NCBI GenBank assembly: GCA_017475045.1
Contig: JAFVGH010000068.1
Span: 99,783-163,782, forward strand
Origin: Fibrobacter sp.
Lineage (GTDB): Bacteria; Fibrobacterota; Fibrobacteria; Fibrobacterales; Fibrobacteraceae
Direction of reading: 5' to 3'
Length of the DNA stretch: 64,000 bases
In this document: positions 46,677-54,214 of the stretch, piece by piece
How the letters are laid out: every line of letters starts with the position of its first letter
Position numbering within the stretch: position 1 is the first letter of the stretch
Position numbers and translations under genes: made by a program
Notes under the pieces: model-generated
What the model was told of the DNA's origin: nothing
The model's input: only the letters and a program-made list of their open reading frames with translations
The model's database searches: none

Positions 46677-47191
46677 TCTTTTTTGACCAGTTTCTCTATC
46701 CGCCGTCTCAACTCCGACTCGTCAGCATCACCGACAAACACCTTGTCGATGTTGTCAGAGCCGTCTACCAGATAGCTGACGGGAATAACTCCCGGATTCC
46801 CTAGAGCATTCATGGCATCATAGTTCCAATGGACCACAGTCCAAGACATTTCCTTTGCCTTCTGGAAACGGGCCATGGCTTTCAGGTCGTCGTCTTCGTC
46901 AATCATCAGAATCTTGAGCCCCTTAGGGCCATACTCCCGATGAAATTTTTGAAGCATGGGAATTTCCATGAGGCAGCCCGGGCACCAGCTAGCACTCAGA
47001 ACGATCAGCGTAGCCGTTCCTTTTTCACTTGCATAGTCCGTCCGGCTACTATCGGCTTTAAGGGCCTCGAAATTCACCACGGCCTTAGGGATTTCCCTAA
47101 AGGACCGTTCCAGGCTCATGGTGCGGTACAGGTAGACGCCCCCTAGCAAAAAGAGGGGAATCAAAGCCCATTTTAGTGTAGAAATACGCAT
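46673..47191 (-). CDS. Membrane-anchored TlpA/ResA-like thioredoxin
   Basis: A 172-residue protein with one N-terminal TM helix and a periplasmic thioredoxin fold. The active site is SASWCPGCLMEIPML (Cys-Pro-Gly-Cys) and the cis-Pro loop is GVIPVSYLVDGSDN. TlpA/ResA-type proteins reduce periplasmic disulfides, for example during cytochrome c maturation, but no cytochrome gene lies close. It is divergent from pilT (promoters share 51 bp) and its stop overlaps the end of epmA by four bases. Confidence 0.85.
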   Translation of the reverse strand: MRISTLKWALIPLFLLGGVYLYRTMSLERSFREIPKAVVNFEALKADSSRTDYASEKGTATLIVLSASWCPGCLMEIPMLQKFHREYGPKGLKILMIDEDDDLKAMARFQKAKEMSWTVVHWNYDAMNALGNPGVIPVSYLVDGSDNIDKVFVGDADESELRRRIEKLVKKD

Positions 47192-47229
47192 TATGCCGTA
47201 GAATTTATGAAATTTCGCTCCTTTTTAGT

Positions 47230-47235
47230 TATATT
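47230..47235 (+). promoter_or_regulatory. Candidate -10 box of a leaderless pilT mRNA
   Basis: TATATT, then CTTGAAT, then the pilT ATG. The same TTTAGTTATATTCT string occurs upstream of the FISUMP gene at 43331, there with a normal leader. Confidence 0.45.
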
Positions 47236-47242
47236 CTTGAAT

Positions 47243-48310
47243 ATGGCATACAATATTCAAGAACTTCTTTCTGAAATGGTCAAACGCGGAGCCTCCGACT
47301 TGCATATCACGGCAGGTTCCCCTCCCCTACTCCGTATCTCCGGCAAACTCACCCCTATCGGGGCCGACAAGCTGAAACCGGACGAGACCATGCGCATGAC
47401 CTACAGTCTCATGAACGAGATGCAGAAGAAGACCTTCGAACAGCAGAAGGAATGCGATTTCTCCTTCGGTATTGCAAACCTTGCCCGTTTCCGTGCCAAT
47501 GCCTACCTGCAGCGCGGTTGCGTGGCCCTCGCCCTCCGTATCATTCCGCTAGATATCCGCACCTTCAAGGACCTGGGTCTCCCGAAAATTTTGGCCGAGT
47601 TCACCACCCGTCCCTCGGGCCTGGTTCTGGTGACCGGTGCCACCGGTTCCGGTAAGTCCACGACCCTTGCCGCCATGATCGACAAGATCAACAAGGAACG
47701 CCACGACCACATTCTCACCGTAGAAGACCCCATCGAATTTTTGCACAAGCACCAGGGTTGCATGGTGAACCAGCGCGAAGTGGGAAGCGACACCAACAGT
47801 TTCGCCCAGGCACTGAAGATGGCCCTTCGTCAGGACCCCGACGTGGTGCTCATTGGCGAAATGCGCGACCTGGAAACCATCCGTGCCGCCCTGACCATCG
47901 CCGAAACGGGCCACTTGGCCTTCGCGACACTCCACACAAACTCTTGCGTGCAGACCATCAACCGTATCGTGGACGCTTTCCCTAAGGGCGAACAACAAAC
48001 GGTGCGCACCCAGCTGTCTTTTGTGCTCCAAGGTGTGATATGCCAGACTCTGGTTCCCCGCATTGGCGGCGGACGTGTCATGGCCTACGAAATTATGAAC
48101 GTGACTCCCGGTATCCGAGCCCTAATTCGCGACGACAAGGTGCACCAGATCGAATCCATGATCGAAATCGGCCAGAAGTTCGGTATGAACACCATGAACA
48201 TGTGTCTCTGCGAATTGGTAAAGAACCGCAAGGTGGACCGTTTCGAGGCCCTTTCCCGTTCCCCCAGCCCCGACCAGCTGGAACAGCTGTTCGTGAAGGA
48301 AGGTGTGTAA
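47243..48310 (+). CDS. pilT: Twitching-motility ATPase PilT
   Basis: Hexameric ATPase that retracts type IV pili. The 355 residues match PilT in length and motifs: ASDLHITAGSPPLLRISGKL at the N-terminus, Walker A GATGSGKSTT near residue 132, Asp box TVEDPIEFLH, Walker B DVVLIGEMRDLETI, and the His box AETGHLAFATLHTNS. I begin at 47243, where alignment to PilT proteins starts; an upstream frame would add 12 residues. pilC follows after 3 bp, but no pilin, PilB or PilQ genes are present, so the pilus apparatus is completed elsewhere. Confidence 0.95.
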   Translation: MAYNIQELLSEMVKRGASDLHITAGSPPLLRISGKLTPIGADKLKPDETMRMTYSLMNEMQKKTFEQQKECDFSFGIANLARFRANAYLQRGCVALALRIIPLDIRTFKDLGLPKILAEFTTRPSGLVLVTGATGSGKSTTLAAMIDKINKERHDHILTVEDPIEFLHKHQGCMVNQREVGSDTNSFAQALKMALRQDPDVVLIGEMRDLETIRAALTIAETGHLAFATLHTNSCVQTINRIVDAFPKGEQQTVRTQLSFVLQGVICQTLVPRIGGGRVMAYEIMNVTPGIRALIRDDKVHQIESMIEIGQKFGMNTMNMCLCELVKNRKVDRFEALSRSPSPDQLEQLFVKEGV

Positions 48311-48313
48311 CCT

Positions 48314-49516
48314 ATGCCAGAGTTTTTGTACAAGGCCCAAAACACCCAGGGCAACGTTTTCCAGGGCTCCCTAGAAGCCAAGGACAAGGCCGAAGCCGAG
48401 TCAATGCTCCTGCGCCGCAGGCTTGTTATCACCAGCCTGAAAAAGAAGCCCACCGAAATCAAGATTAAGATCGGTTCCGGCATCAAGCACGCCGACATCG
48501 CCCGATTCACCCGTATGTTCTCGTCCATGAGCTCAGCCGGTCTTCCCATGCTCCAGTGCTTGAACATTCTGGAAGAGCAGTGCGAAAACCCAGAACTCAA
48601 AACCGTCATTCACAAGATTACCCAGTCCATCAACGGTGGTTCTTCATTGGCTGACGCTCTGGCCCAGCACTCCAAGGTGTTCAGCCCCCTCTACACGAAC
48701 ATGGTGGCTGCCGGTGAAGCTGGCGGTATTCTGGACGGCATTCTCGCCCGTTTGGCCGAAACGCTAGAAAACCAGGAACGTCTAAAGCGTAAGGTAAAGA
48801 AAGCCCTGACCTACCCTGTGATGCTCGTTATCGTGGGTATCCTGGTGGTGATCGCTCTTATGACCTTCGTGGTGCCTACCTTTGCCGAACAGTTCGCCGC
48901 CCTGGACGCCGAGCTCCCGGCCCCGACACTTGTGGTGATGGGCATATCGGACTTTATACGTGACAATGCCGCATTCATGGTCATTGGCGTCGTCATCCTT
49001 ATTGTTGGTTTTAAGCTGGCCATGAAGGTTCCCGCCGTCAGGTTTGCTTGGGACGGCTTCATGCTTAAGGTACCCAAGCTAGGCGACCTGCAGATCAAGT
49101 CTACAACCGCAAGCTTTGCCCGTACTCTCGGAACCCTGCTGAACGCCGGTGTGTCTATCATGGACTCATTGAAGGTGGTGGCCTCTACCGTGAGCAACAA
49201 GGTGGTGGAGAAATCCATCAACAAGATTTCTATCGGTATTGCCGGTGGTAAATCCATCGCCGAACCCATGAGCGACGTGGGAATCTTCCCGCCCATGGTT
49301 ATCCAGATGACTGGCGTGGGTGAAAAAACCGGTAACCTGGGTGGTATGCTCCTTAAGCTCGCTGACTTCTACGATGAAGAAGTGGACGCTGCCGTGGATA
49401 GCGTGGTGGGCATGATGGAACCTATCATCATCGTGTTCCTAGGCGGTGCGGTCGGTGGTCTTTTGATCGCTATGTATATGCCGATGTTCTCTATGGGCGA
49501 CGCTATCAAGGGCTAA
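48314..49516 (+). CDS. pilC: Type IV pilus inner-membrane platform protein PilC
   Basis: A 400-residue member of the type II secretion F family, the membrane platform on which PilB/PilT motors act. It opens with MPEFLYKAQNTQGNVFQGSL, has the two repeated T2SSF domains (FTRMFSSMSSAGLPMLQCLNIL and FARTLGTLLNAGVSIMDSLKVV) and three TM helices (around residues 170-195, 215-240 and at the C-terminus). Directly downstream of pilT (3 bp), in one operon. Confidence 0.94.
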   Translation: MPEFLYKAQNTQGNVFQGSLEAKDKAEAESMLLRRRLVITSLKKKPTEIKIKIGSGIKHADIARFTRMFSSMSSAGLPMLQCLNILEEQCENPELKTVIHKITQSINGGSSLADALAQHSKVFSPLYTNMVAAGEAGGILDGILARLAETLENQERLKRKVKKALTYPVMLVIVGILVVIALMTFVVPTFAEQFAALDAELPAPTLVVMGISDFIRDNAAFMVIGVVILIVGFKLAMKVPAVRFAWDGFMLKVPKLGDLQIKSTTASFARTLGTLLNAGVSIMDSLKVVASTVSNKVVEKSINKISIGIAGGKSIAEPMSDVGIFPPMVIQMTGVGEKTGNLGGMLLKLADFYDEEVDAAVDSVVGMMEPIIIVFLGGAVGGLLIAMYMPMFSMGDAIKG

Positions 49517-49826
49517 TAAACTGCGTAATACTTCGTTACTCCCCCTCTCGCCGTAGGTTTTCTACGGCTTCGGGGGTCGTTGCCTCGTCTTACTTGTTTC
49601 TTATCCCTCGCTGAGAATGTACGCTACACGGAGTTGTTTCTTCTCTTGCTAGGCTCTAGACGAAATCTCTTTTTAGGTAATTGTCTCACTCGGCTTTAAG
49701 CGAAATTTTGGATGTTGTGTTCGTCCAACAAAAAAACAATTGATACAGTTCTACAAAAACAACGTTTAGGATACTAACAGCCTCTTCAAAACGATTGTAT
49801 ATTATGGAAAAAAGAGAGGTAATCCT
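49517..49826. other. 310-bp gap without a gene after pilC
   Basis: No open frame of note. Bases 49541-49576 hold a two-part hairpin (outer CCCC/GGGG, inner GCCGTAG/CTACGGC) that may end pilC transcription, although no T-run follows. A TATATT hexamer about 30 bp before the GH16 start and GAGAGG close to it mark the GH16 promoter and ribosome site. Confidence 0.5.
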
Positions 49827-50774
49827 ATGAAAACGAAATTCATCATCCCAATCATCGCACTCGGCTTGTTCGCCGCCTGCTCCGACGATAACAGCGCCAC
49901 AGGACCGGATACAGAAATAGATTCTTCCGCCAGCGCAGAACCAGCCTCCTCAGCCGAAGAAGAGCTTAAAGAATTCCGCAAGGAAATCGAGAACAAGATT
50001 CCGAACAACGTGGCTACAGAAGTCGAAGATTACAACGACTACAAATACTACGGGGCAGAGCTCTCCGGCAAGGATCAATTTACCTATGGCCGGTTCGAAG
50101 CCCGCATGAAGATGGTTTCCATTTCTGGTTCCGTGAGTTCCATGTTCCTGTACTACGACGAGTCCTGGACTTTGGGCGACCAACCCTGGAACGAAATCGA
50201 CATCGAAGTTCTGGGAACCAATCCCGGAGCCTGGCAATCCAACCTAATCACTCGTTTGCCAGATGAAGAAGGTAAAAAGAATAAGAAAATTACATCCGAA
50301 TTCAAGACAGGTTTCGGTTTCAATTCCACCGAAGACTTCCATCTGTTCGCCTTCGTATGGACTCCGGAATACATCTCCTGGGAAATCGACAGCGTAGAAG
50401 TCCGTCGTGATGTTATCGGCATGGAAAAGGGACAGGTAGAATTCATGACGAAGAAACAGAGTCTTCGCTTTAACCTGTGGGCATCCAAGACCCCCGCCTG
50501 GACCGGGAAGTTCACCGGTGCCGAGTTGAAGGATGGTCCTGTCGCCCAAGAGATTGACTATGTCCGTGTATACAGCTATGACAAAGAAACCAAAAAATTC
50601 ACCAAGGAATGGCAGGATAATTTCGACGGTACAACCCTTGATAAGACTCACTGGGGCACCGGCAATTGGGAAATGGAAAATGTTGACCTCGTCCCAGAAA
50701 ACGTTGTTGTCGAAGATGGCAAATGCAAGTTGCTGTTGAGCCGCGAGAAAAAAGCAACGCCTGCAGCAGACTAA
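49827..50774 (+). CDS. Circularly permuted GH16 glucanase lipoprotein
   Basis: A 315-residue lipoprotein (lipobox FAAC, Ser/Ala-rich linker to ~45) with a GH16 jelly-roll domain. The catalytic motif is Glu123-Ile-Asp125-Ile-Glu127 within WNEIDIEVLG. GH16 enzymes normally have their first strands at the N-terminus; here the strand block with FTKEWQDNFDGTTLDKTHWG and KCKLLLSRE follows the C-terminal strands (VAQEIDYVRVYSY). This is the same order as in the F. succinogenes 1,3-1,4-beta-glucanase, with close matches such as YGRFEARMKM, SSMFLY, DIEVLG and LRFNLW. Beta-glucan cleavage at the cell surface is therefore likely. The gene ends with a strong terminator. Confidence 0.9.
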   Translation: MKTKFIIPIIALGLFAACSDDNSATGPDTEIDSSASAEPASSAEEELKEFRKEIENKIPNNVATEVEDYNDYKYYGAELSGKDQFTYGRFEARMKMVSISGSVSSMFLYYDESWTLGDQPWNEIDIEVLGTNPGAWQSNLITRLPDEEGKKNKKITSEFKTGFGFNSTEDFHLFAFVWTPEYISWEIDSVEVRRDVIGMEKGQVEFMTKKQSLRFNLWASKTPAWTGKFTGAELKDGPVAQEIDYVRVYSYDKETKKFTKEWQDNFDGTTLDKTHWGTGNWEMENVDLVPENVVVEDGKCKLLLSREKKATPAAD

Positions 50775-50796
50775 ATAAATTTACTCCTCCACAGTT

Positions 50797-50826
50797 CCCC
50801 GGGCACGCAAGTGCCTGGGGTTTTTG
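50797..50826 (+). terminator. Rho-independent terminator of the GH16 gene
   Basis: CCCCGGGCAC pairs with GTGCCTGGGG (one G-T pair) around the loop GCAA, followed by TTTTTGTTT. Confidence 0.92.
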
Positions 50827-50846
50827 TTTGATGTTGTCGAAGAGTA

Positions 50847-52313
50847 TTACTTTTTCAGCAGAAATCCCGAGACAGATTTTTCCCTGACAAAAGTCTTCTG
50901 GGCAATCTCCTGAACCTCGGCAGCGGTAACCTTGGAAAGTTCATCGGCCCAGTTCAAGAAAATTCTGTAGTCACCGTACATTTCATACCAGGCAAGCATG
51001 GTAGCCACATTCTCCATGTCCGTAAGGCTACGGACCAGGGCGGCGTAGGAATGGTTCTTCACCTTTTCAAAGTCACGAGCGCTCAAAGGCTCGGTCTTCA
51101 GCTTTTCCAATTCCTCCCACACAATCTGCTCCACCTTGGATTCGTCTGCACCAGGGCGCAGGTTCACGTGGACTCCGAATTCAGAGACATACTTGTTGGG
51201 GCTGTTACTGGAACGGATCCCTACGGCGAGCTTTTCCTGTTCCACCAGACGTCTGTACAGCCGACCGGAGCGACCGTTCAGAACACCTTCGATGATGTCC
51301 AAAGCATAAAGGCTCTTGTCGCCCACCTCGGCCGTCTTGAAGACCAGGTCGTACATGTTGGGGGCGTCGGGGCGTTTTACCACCAGGCGTTTTTCTCCAG
51401 GCTGTTCGGGATCACGGATGGTCAGCGGAGGGAAGGCTTCCCCTGCAGGAATGCCCGAGAAATACTTCTTTACCATTTCCATGGTGGCCGTCGTATCCAG
51501 GTCACCGGCCAGCACCAAGATGGCGTTTCTCGGCTTGTAGTACTTGCGGTAATGTTCCGCCGCCATTTCACGGGTCAGGTTATCGATATCGCTGGGCCAG
51601 CCGATAGTGGGCACGCGGTAAGGGAAAGCCTCGTAGATCATGGAGTTCAGCGTCTCGATGTAGCGGCCCGAGGGCTTGTCGTCATAACGCATGCGACGCT
51701 CCTCTCGCACCACGGAACGCTCCGAATAGAATTCACGGAGTACGGCGTTCTGCATGCGGTCCGATTCCAGCCACATGAACAGCTCAATCTTGTCCTTGGG
51801 AAGCGTCACGATATAGGCGGTCATCAGGTCAGAGGTAAAGGCGTTGAGACCCGTGCCACCAGCCGCCTGGTAGGCGCTCCACAGTTCATCTTTCACGAAA
51901 ATCTTGCGGTGCTCGTTCACCACGGAATCATGCTCCGCCGTAAGCCTTTTGACGGTCGCCGTATCTCCGGCAAGTTTAGCCGGACGGATCAGTGCCTGCA
52001 GGGAATCCTGGATTTCCATAAAACGCGCATCAGCTACGCTATCGGAGATTCCCACCTTGTGCGTGCCCTTGAAAAGTTCGTGTTCCAGAATATGGGCCAG
52101 ACCGGACTTGCCCGGAACCTCGTGAACAGAACCCGTCACGTAGAAAAGCCTACAGCTCACCGTGGGAGCCTGGGAATTAGGGTGCAACAGGACCGTAAGG
52201 CCATTGTCCAGAACTTCCTTGTGGACCGGCATGTTCACTGTGGCATGAGCCGTTCCAACCACAAAGGTCAAGGCGCAAGCCCCACGCAAAAAACTCTTGA
52301 AACAATTTTTCAT
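50847..52313 (-). CDS. M16-family zinc peptidase, exported
   Basis: A 488-residue processing-peptidase-like protease with a signal peptide (CFKSFLRGACALTFVVGTAHA). The inverted zinc motif HILEH (HxxEH) is in SGLAHILEHELFKG, with the third ligand Glu some 75-110 residues on. The second M16 half is conserved (FKTAEVGDKSLYALDIIEG; GVHVNLRPGADESKVEQIV). An insertion of about 60 residues follows the HxxEH. I start at the ATG at 52313: TATAAT ends exactly seven bases upstream and there is no Shine-Dalgarno; the longer frame to 52367 would prefix a polar segment before the signal peptide. Single gene, with the rplT tail duplicate just upstream. Confidence 0.88.
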   Translation of the reverse strand: MKNCFKSFLRGACALTFVVGTAHATVNMPVHKEVLDNGLTVLLHPNSQAPTVSCRLFYVTGSVHEVPGKSGLAHILEHELFKGTHKVGISDSVADARFMEIQDSLQALIRPAKLAGDTATVKRLTAEHDSVVNEHRKIFVKDELWSAYQAAGGTGLNAFTSDLMTAYIVTLPKDKIELFMWLESDRMQNAVLREFYSERSVVREERRMRYDDKPSGRYIETLNSMIYEAFPYRVPTIGWPSDIDNLTREMAAEHYRKYYKPRNAILVLAGDLDTTATMEMVKKYFSGIPAGEAFPPLTIRDPEQPGEKRLVVKRPDAPNMYDLVFKTAEVGDKSLYALDIIEGVLNGRSGRLYRRLVEQEKLAVGIRSSNSPNKYVSEFGVHVNLRPGADESKVEQIVWEELEKLKTEPLSARDFEKVKNHSYAALVRSLTDMENVATMLAWYEMYGDYRIFLNWADELSKVTAAEVQEIAQKTFVREKSVSGFLLKK

Positions 52314-52320
52314 GTGATGA

Positions 52321-52326
52321 ATTATA
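52321..52326 (-). promoter_or_regulatory. Candidate -10 box of a leaderless M16 peptidase mRNA
   Basis: A consensus TATAAT, then TCATCAC, then ATG on the minus strand, which would start the mRNA at the start codon. Confidence 0.45.
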
Positions 52327-52364
52327 GAATTTTTAGGAGGTTGACCTCGCCCACCCAATACAAA

Positions 52365-52483
52365 CAAAAAGCGCCCCGCTCGGTAAGAGCGGAGCGCAAT
52401 TTCTCGCGTTATGCTAAAGCAGTCAATTAGGCGGCTTTCACAGTTTCGACGACCTTGGCGAATGCTTCAGGATCGGCGACGGC
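52365..52483 (-). pseudogene. Duplicated 3' end of rplT with its terminator
   Basis: The last 18 sense codons of rplT, the stop, the following 44 bp and the terminator recur here, about 330 bp downstream of the true end (52695-52814). The copy has six base changes in the coding part, and every one is silent, so the same 18 residues ([18 protein letters not shown]) are encoded. The terminator stem also differs (different C-A mismatch, one fewer loop base). There is no start or body, so it cannot make L20. Confidence 0.92.
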
Positions 52484-52487
52484 AGTA

Positions 52488-52639
52488 TGACGACCGTTCG
52501 GCTCCTCATTGGGTGACGCCTCTCCGGCATCGCCTCACTCTCGCATTCGCGACTTGTTAATACAAGCCGCTTATGCTCACGGTGACGACCGTTCGGCTCC
52601 ACATTGGGCGACACATCTCCGGTATCGCCTCACTCTCGC
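52488..52639. repeat. 57-bp direct repeats between the rplT tails
   Basis: Two copies of a 57-bp unit, 52488-52544 and 52583-52639, start TGACGACCGTTCGGCTCC and end CATCGCCTCACTCTCGC or TATCGCCTCACTCTCGC. They differ at five or six positions and are 95 bp apart. They lie in the roughly 210-bp segment separating the true rplT end from its copy. No gene is visible in this segment. Confidence 0.8.
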
Positions 52640-52690
52640 CTACATCGCCAGCTTACGCTTGGCGACTCCGTCTCACCATGGCCTTCGCCG

Positions 52691-52728
52691 TAAAAGAAAA
52701 GCGCCCCGCTCGGTTAAGAGCAGGGCGC
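52691..52728 (-). terminator. rplT operon terminator
   Basis: GCGCCCCGCTC pairs with GAGCAGGGCGC (one C-A mismatch) across a 6-nt loop, then TTTTCTTTT on the minus strand. Confidence 0.85.
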
Positions 52729-52757
52729 AATTTCTCGCGTTATGCTAAAGCAGTCAA

Positions 52758-53108
52758 TTAAGCAGCCTTCACAGTCTCCACGACCTTGGCGAAAGCTTCA
52801 GGATCGGCGACGGCCATGTCAGCAAGAACCTTGCGGTTCAGCTGGATGCCCGACTTGGAGAGCTTGTAAATGAACTGGCTGTAGCTGATGCCCAGTTCGC
52901 GGACTGCAGCGTTCAAGCGGGTGATCCACAGAGTGCGGAAATCGCCCTTCTTGTCGCGGCGGTGAGCGTAGGCATACTGACCGGCGTGGGCTACGGCGTC
53001 AATGGCAAGGCGAAGGTTGCTCTTGCGACGGCCATAGAAACCCTTGGCGGCCTTGAGGATTTTTTTGCGGCGTTCGCGGGAAGGAACTCTAGTTTTAGCG
53101 CGTGGCAT
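52758..53108 (-). CDS. rplT: Ribosomal protein L20
   Basis: Large-subunit protein that binds 23S rRNA during early assembly. The 116 residues fit L20: [31 protein letters not shown] at the N-terminus (shown here by its pattern of basic residues; the FYGRRKSN block is most diagnostic), [20 protein letters not shown] in the middle and the C-terminal AFAKVVETV helix. Third gene of infC-rpmI-rplT, 11 bp after rpmI, with AAGGAG before its ATG. The last codons exist twice (see the duplicate at 52365-52483). Confidence 0.97.
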   Translation of the reverse strand: MPRAKTRVPSRERRKKILKAAKGFYGRRKSNLRLAIDAVAHAGQYAYAHRRDKKGDFRTLWITRLNAAVRELGISYSQFIYKLSKSGIQLNRKVLADMAVADPEAFAKVVETVKAA

Positions 53109-53119
53109 TCTTACACTCC

Positions 53120-53317
53120 TTATGCAACGACAAGCAGACGCTTGACATGGTAAACATCGACTTTCTTAACGAGAGCGCCCTTACGCAGGTTACGCTTACG
53201 CTTAGTGGACATCTTGGCAAGAATGTGGCGCATACCAGCACGCTTGAACTTGACGTGGCCGGAGCCAGTCAGGCGGAAGCGCTTTTTTGCACCGCTATGT
53301 GTTTTCATTTTAGGCAT
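53120..53317 (-). CDS. rpmI: Ribosomal protein L35
   Basis: A 65-residue basic protein of the large subunit. Typical [20 protein letters not shown] start, then [20 protein letters not shown]. Middle gene of infC-rpmI-rplT, with AGAGGT four bases before the ATG and 15 bp after the infC stop. Confidence 0.97.
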   Translation of the reverse strand: MPKMKTHSGAKKRFRLTGSGHVKFKRAGMRHILAKMSTKRKRNLRKGALVKKVDVYHVKRLLVVA

Positions 53318-53332
53318 TTTTACCTCTTGGGT

Positions 53333-53956
53333 TTAAGTTGAAGCCTCACCTGCTGCCATGGGCTCGGTTACGGGCTTTGGTGCCTGGTCCTGCTTTTTGG
53401 CAGTACCTGCACCGCGTTTTGGACCATAGATAGAAAGCATGGTGTTGCCTTCCACCCGGGAGTCCATTTCCAAATCGCCAAACTGGAGCAGAGCTTCTTT
53501 TGCGCGCTCCATCAGGCGCTTACCGTAGTCCATGTGCGCCATCTCGCGCCCACGGAACTGCATAATAAGTTTCACCTTCATACCGTCTTGAAGGAACTCG
53601 GAGGCCTGCTTGATCCTGTACTGGTAGTCGTTCTCGGCAGTCTTCGGGTGCATCTTGATTTCTTTCAGCTTCACCACGTGCTGCTTCGCCTTGGCGGCCT
53701 TGGCCTTCTTGATCTGCTCGAACTTGAACTTGCCGTAGTTGATGATGCGGCATACCGGCGGTTTGGCGTTGGGAGACACCTCCACCAGGTCCAGTCCGGC
53801 GTCCTTTGCCATCTGCAGCGCCTTGCTCGTCTCGATGATGACGGCCTCGCCGTCCTCCTTCACCAGTCGGATGGGCGAAATGTGGATGTCCTCGTTGATA
53901 CGAGTTCCGTCACTCGGACGGTTGGGCATGCGGCGATCGCGCGGATTAGGGTACAA
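53333..53956 (-). CDS. infC: Translation initiation factor IF-3 (TTG start)
   Basis: Binds the 30S subunit and checks start codons. The 207 residues contain TRINEDI at the N-domain start, VRLVKEDGEAVIIET-like IRLVKEDGEAV, LVEVSPNAKPPVCRIINYGKFKFEQ at the linker helix, and IKMHPKTAENDYQYRIKQASEFL in the C-domain. A perfect GAGGAG lies five bases before a TTG (53956) that is in frame; the first downstream ATG (53929) has no ribosome site. IF-3 genes elsewhere use rare start codons so that IF-3 can repress itself, so this TTG may serve the same control. Divergent from tRNA-Gly. Confidence 0.93.
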   Translation of the reverse strand: MYPNPRDRRMPNRPSDGTRINEDIHISPIRLVKEDGEAVIIETSKALQMAKDAGLDLVEVSPNAKPPVCRIINYGKFKFEQIKKAKAAKAKQHVVKLKEIKMHPKTAENDYQYRIKQASEFLQDGMKVKLIMQFRGREMAHMDYGKRLMERAKEALLQFGDLEMDSRVEGNTMLSIYGPKRGAGTAKKQDQAPKPVTEPMAAGEAST

Positions 53957-54060
53957 GTAAGCTCCTCGGTATAAAGTTAATGTGGGGCAAAATTTAGCAA
54001 GATTCCAATAATTTTCCAACAACTTTTGGCCGATACCCTTTAAAAATGGGCCGATTTTTG

Positions 54061-54066
54061 TATAAT
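54061..54066 (+). promoter_or_regulatory. -10 box of tRNA-Gly
   Basis: A perfect TATAAT ends 11 bp before the 5' end of the mature tRNA. The -35 side is weak (TTTAAA-like). Confidence 0.6.
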
Positions 54067-54077
54067 TGGACTTGCTC

Positions 54078-54149
54078 GCGGCGGTAGCTCAATGGTAGAG
54101 CCTTAGCCTTCCAAGCTAATGGTTGCCGGTTCGATCCCGGTCCGCCGCT
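54078..54149 (+). tRNA. tRNA-Gly(TCC)
   Basis: Acceptor arms GCGGCGG and CCGCCGC pair perfectly. The D-arm is GCTCAATGGTAGAGC, the anticodon loop CTTCCAA (anticodon TCC, reading GGA/GGG), and the T-arm GCCGG-TTCGATC-CCGGT. CCA is not encoded. A terminator follows four bases later, so it is a single-tRNA transcript. Confidence 0.97.
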
Positions 54150-54152
54150 CTT

Positions 54153-54183
54153 AGACCTCCCTTCTGGGAGGTCTTTTTTTTTT
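54153..54183 (+). terminator. Rho-independent terminator of tRNA-Gly
   Basis: AGACCTCCC pairs with GGGAGGTCT around a 4-nt loop, followed by ten or more T residues. Confidence 0.95.
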
Positions 54184-54214
54184 GCATTTGAGTCGAGTGT
54201 TATCCACCCAGTTC

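Noticed and set aside
51051..52430. 459-codon open frame on the plus strand
   Set aside because: It lies opposite the M16 peptidase and has no signal or motif; its end also runs over the rplT tail duplicate.
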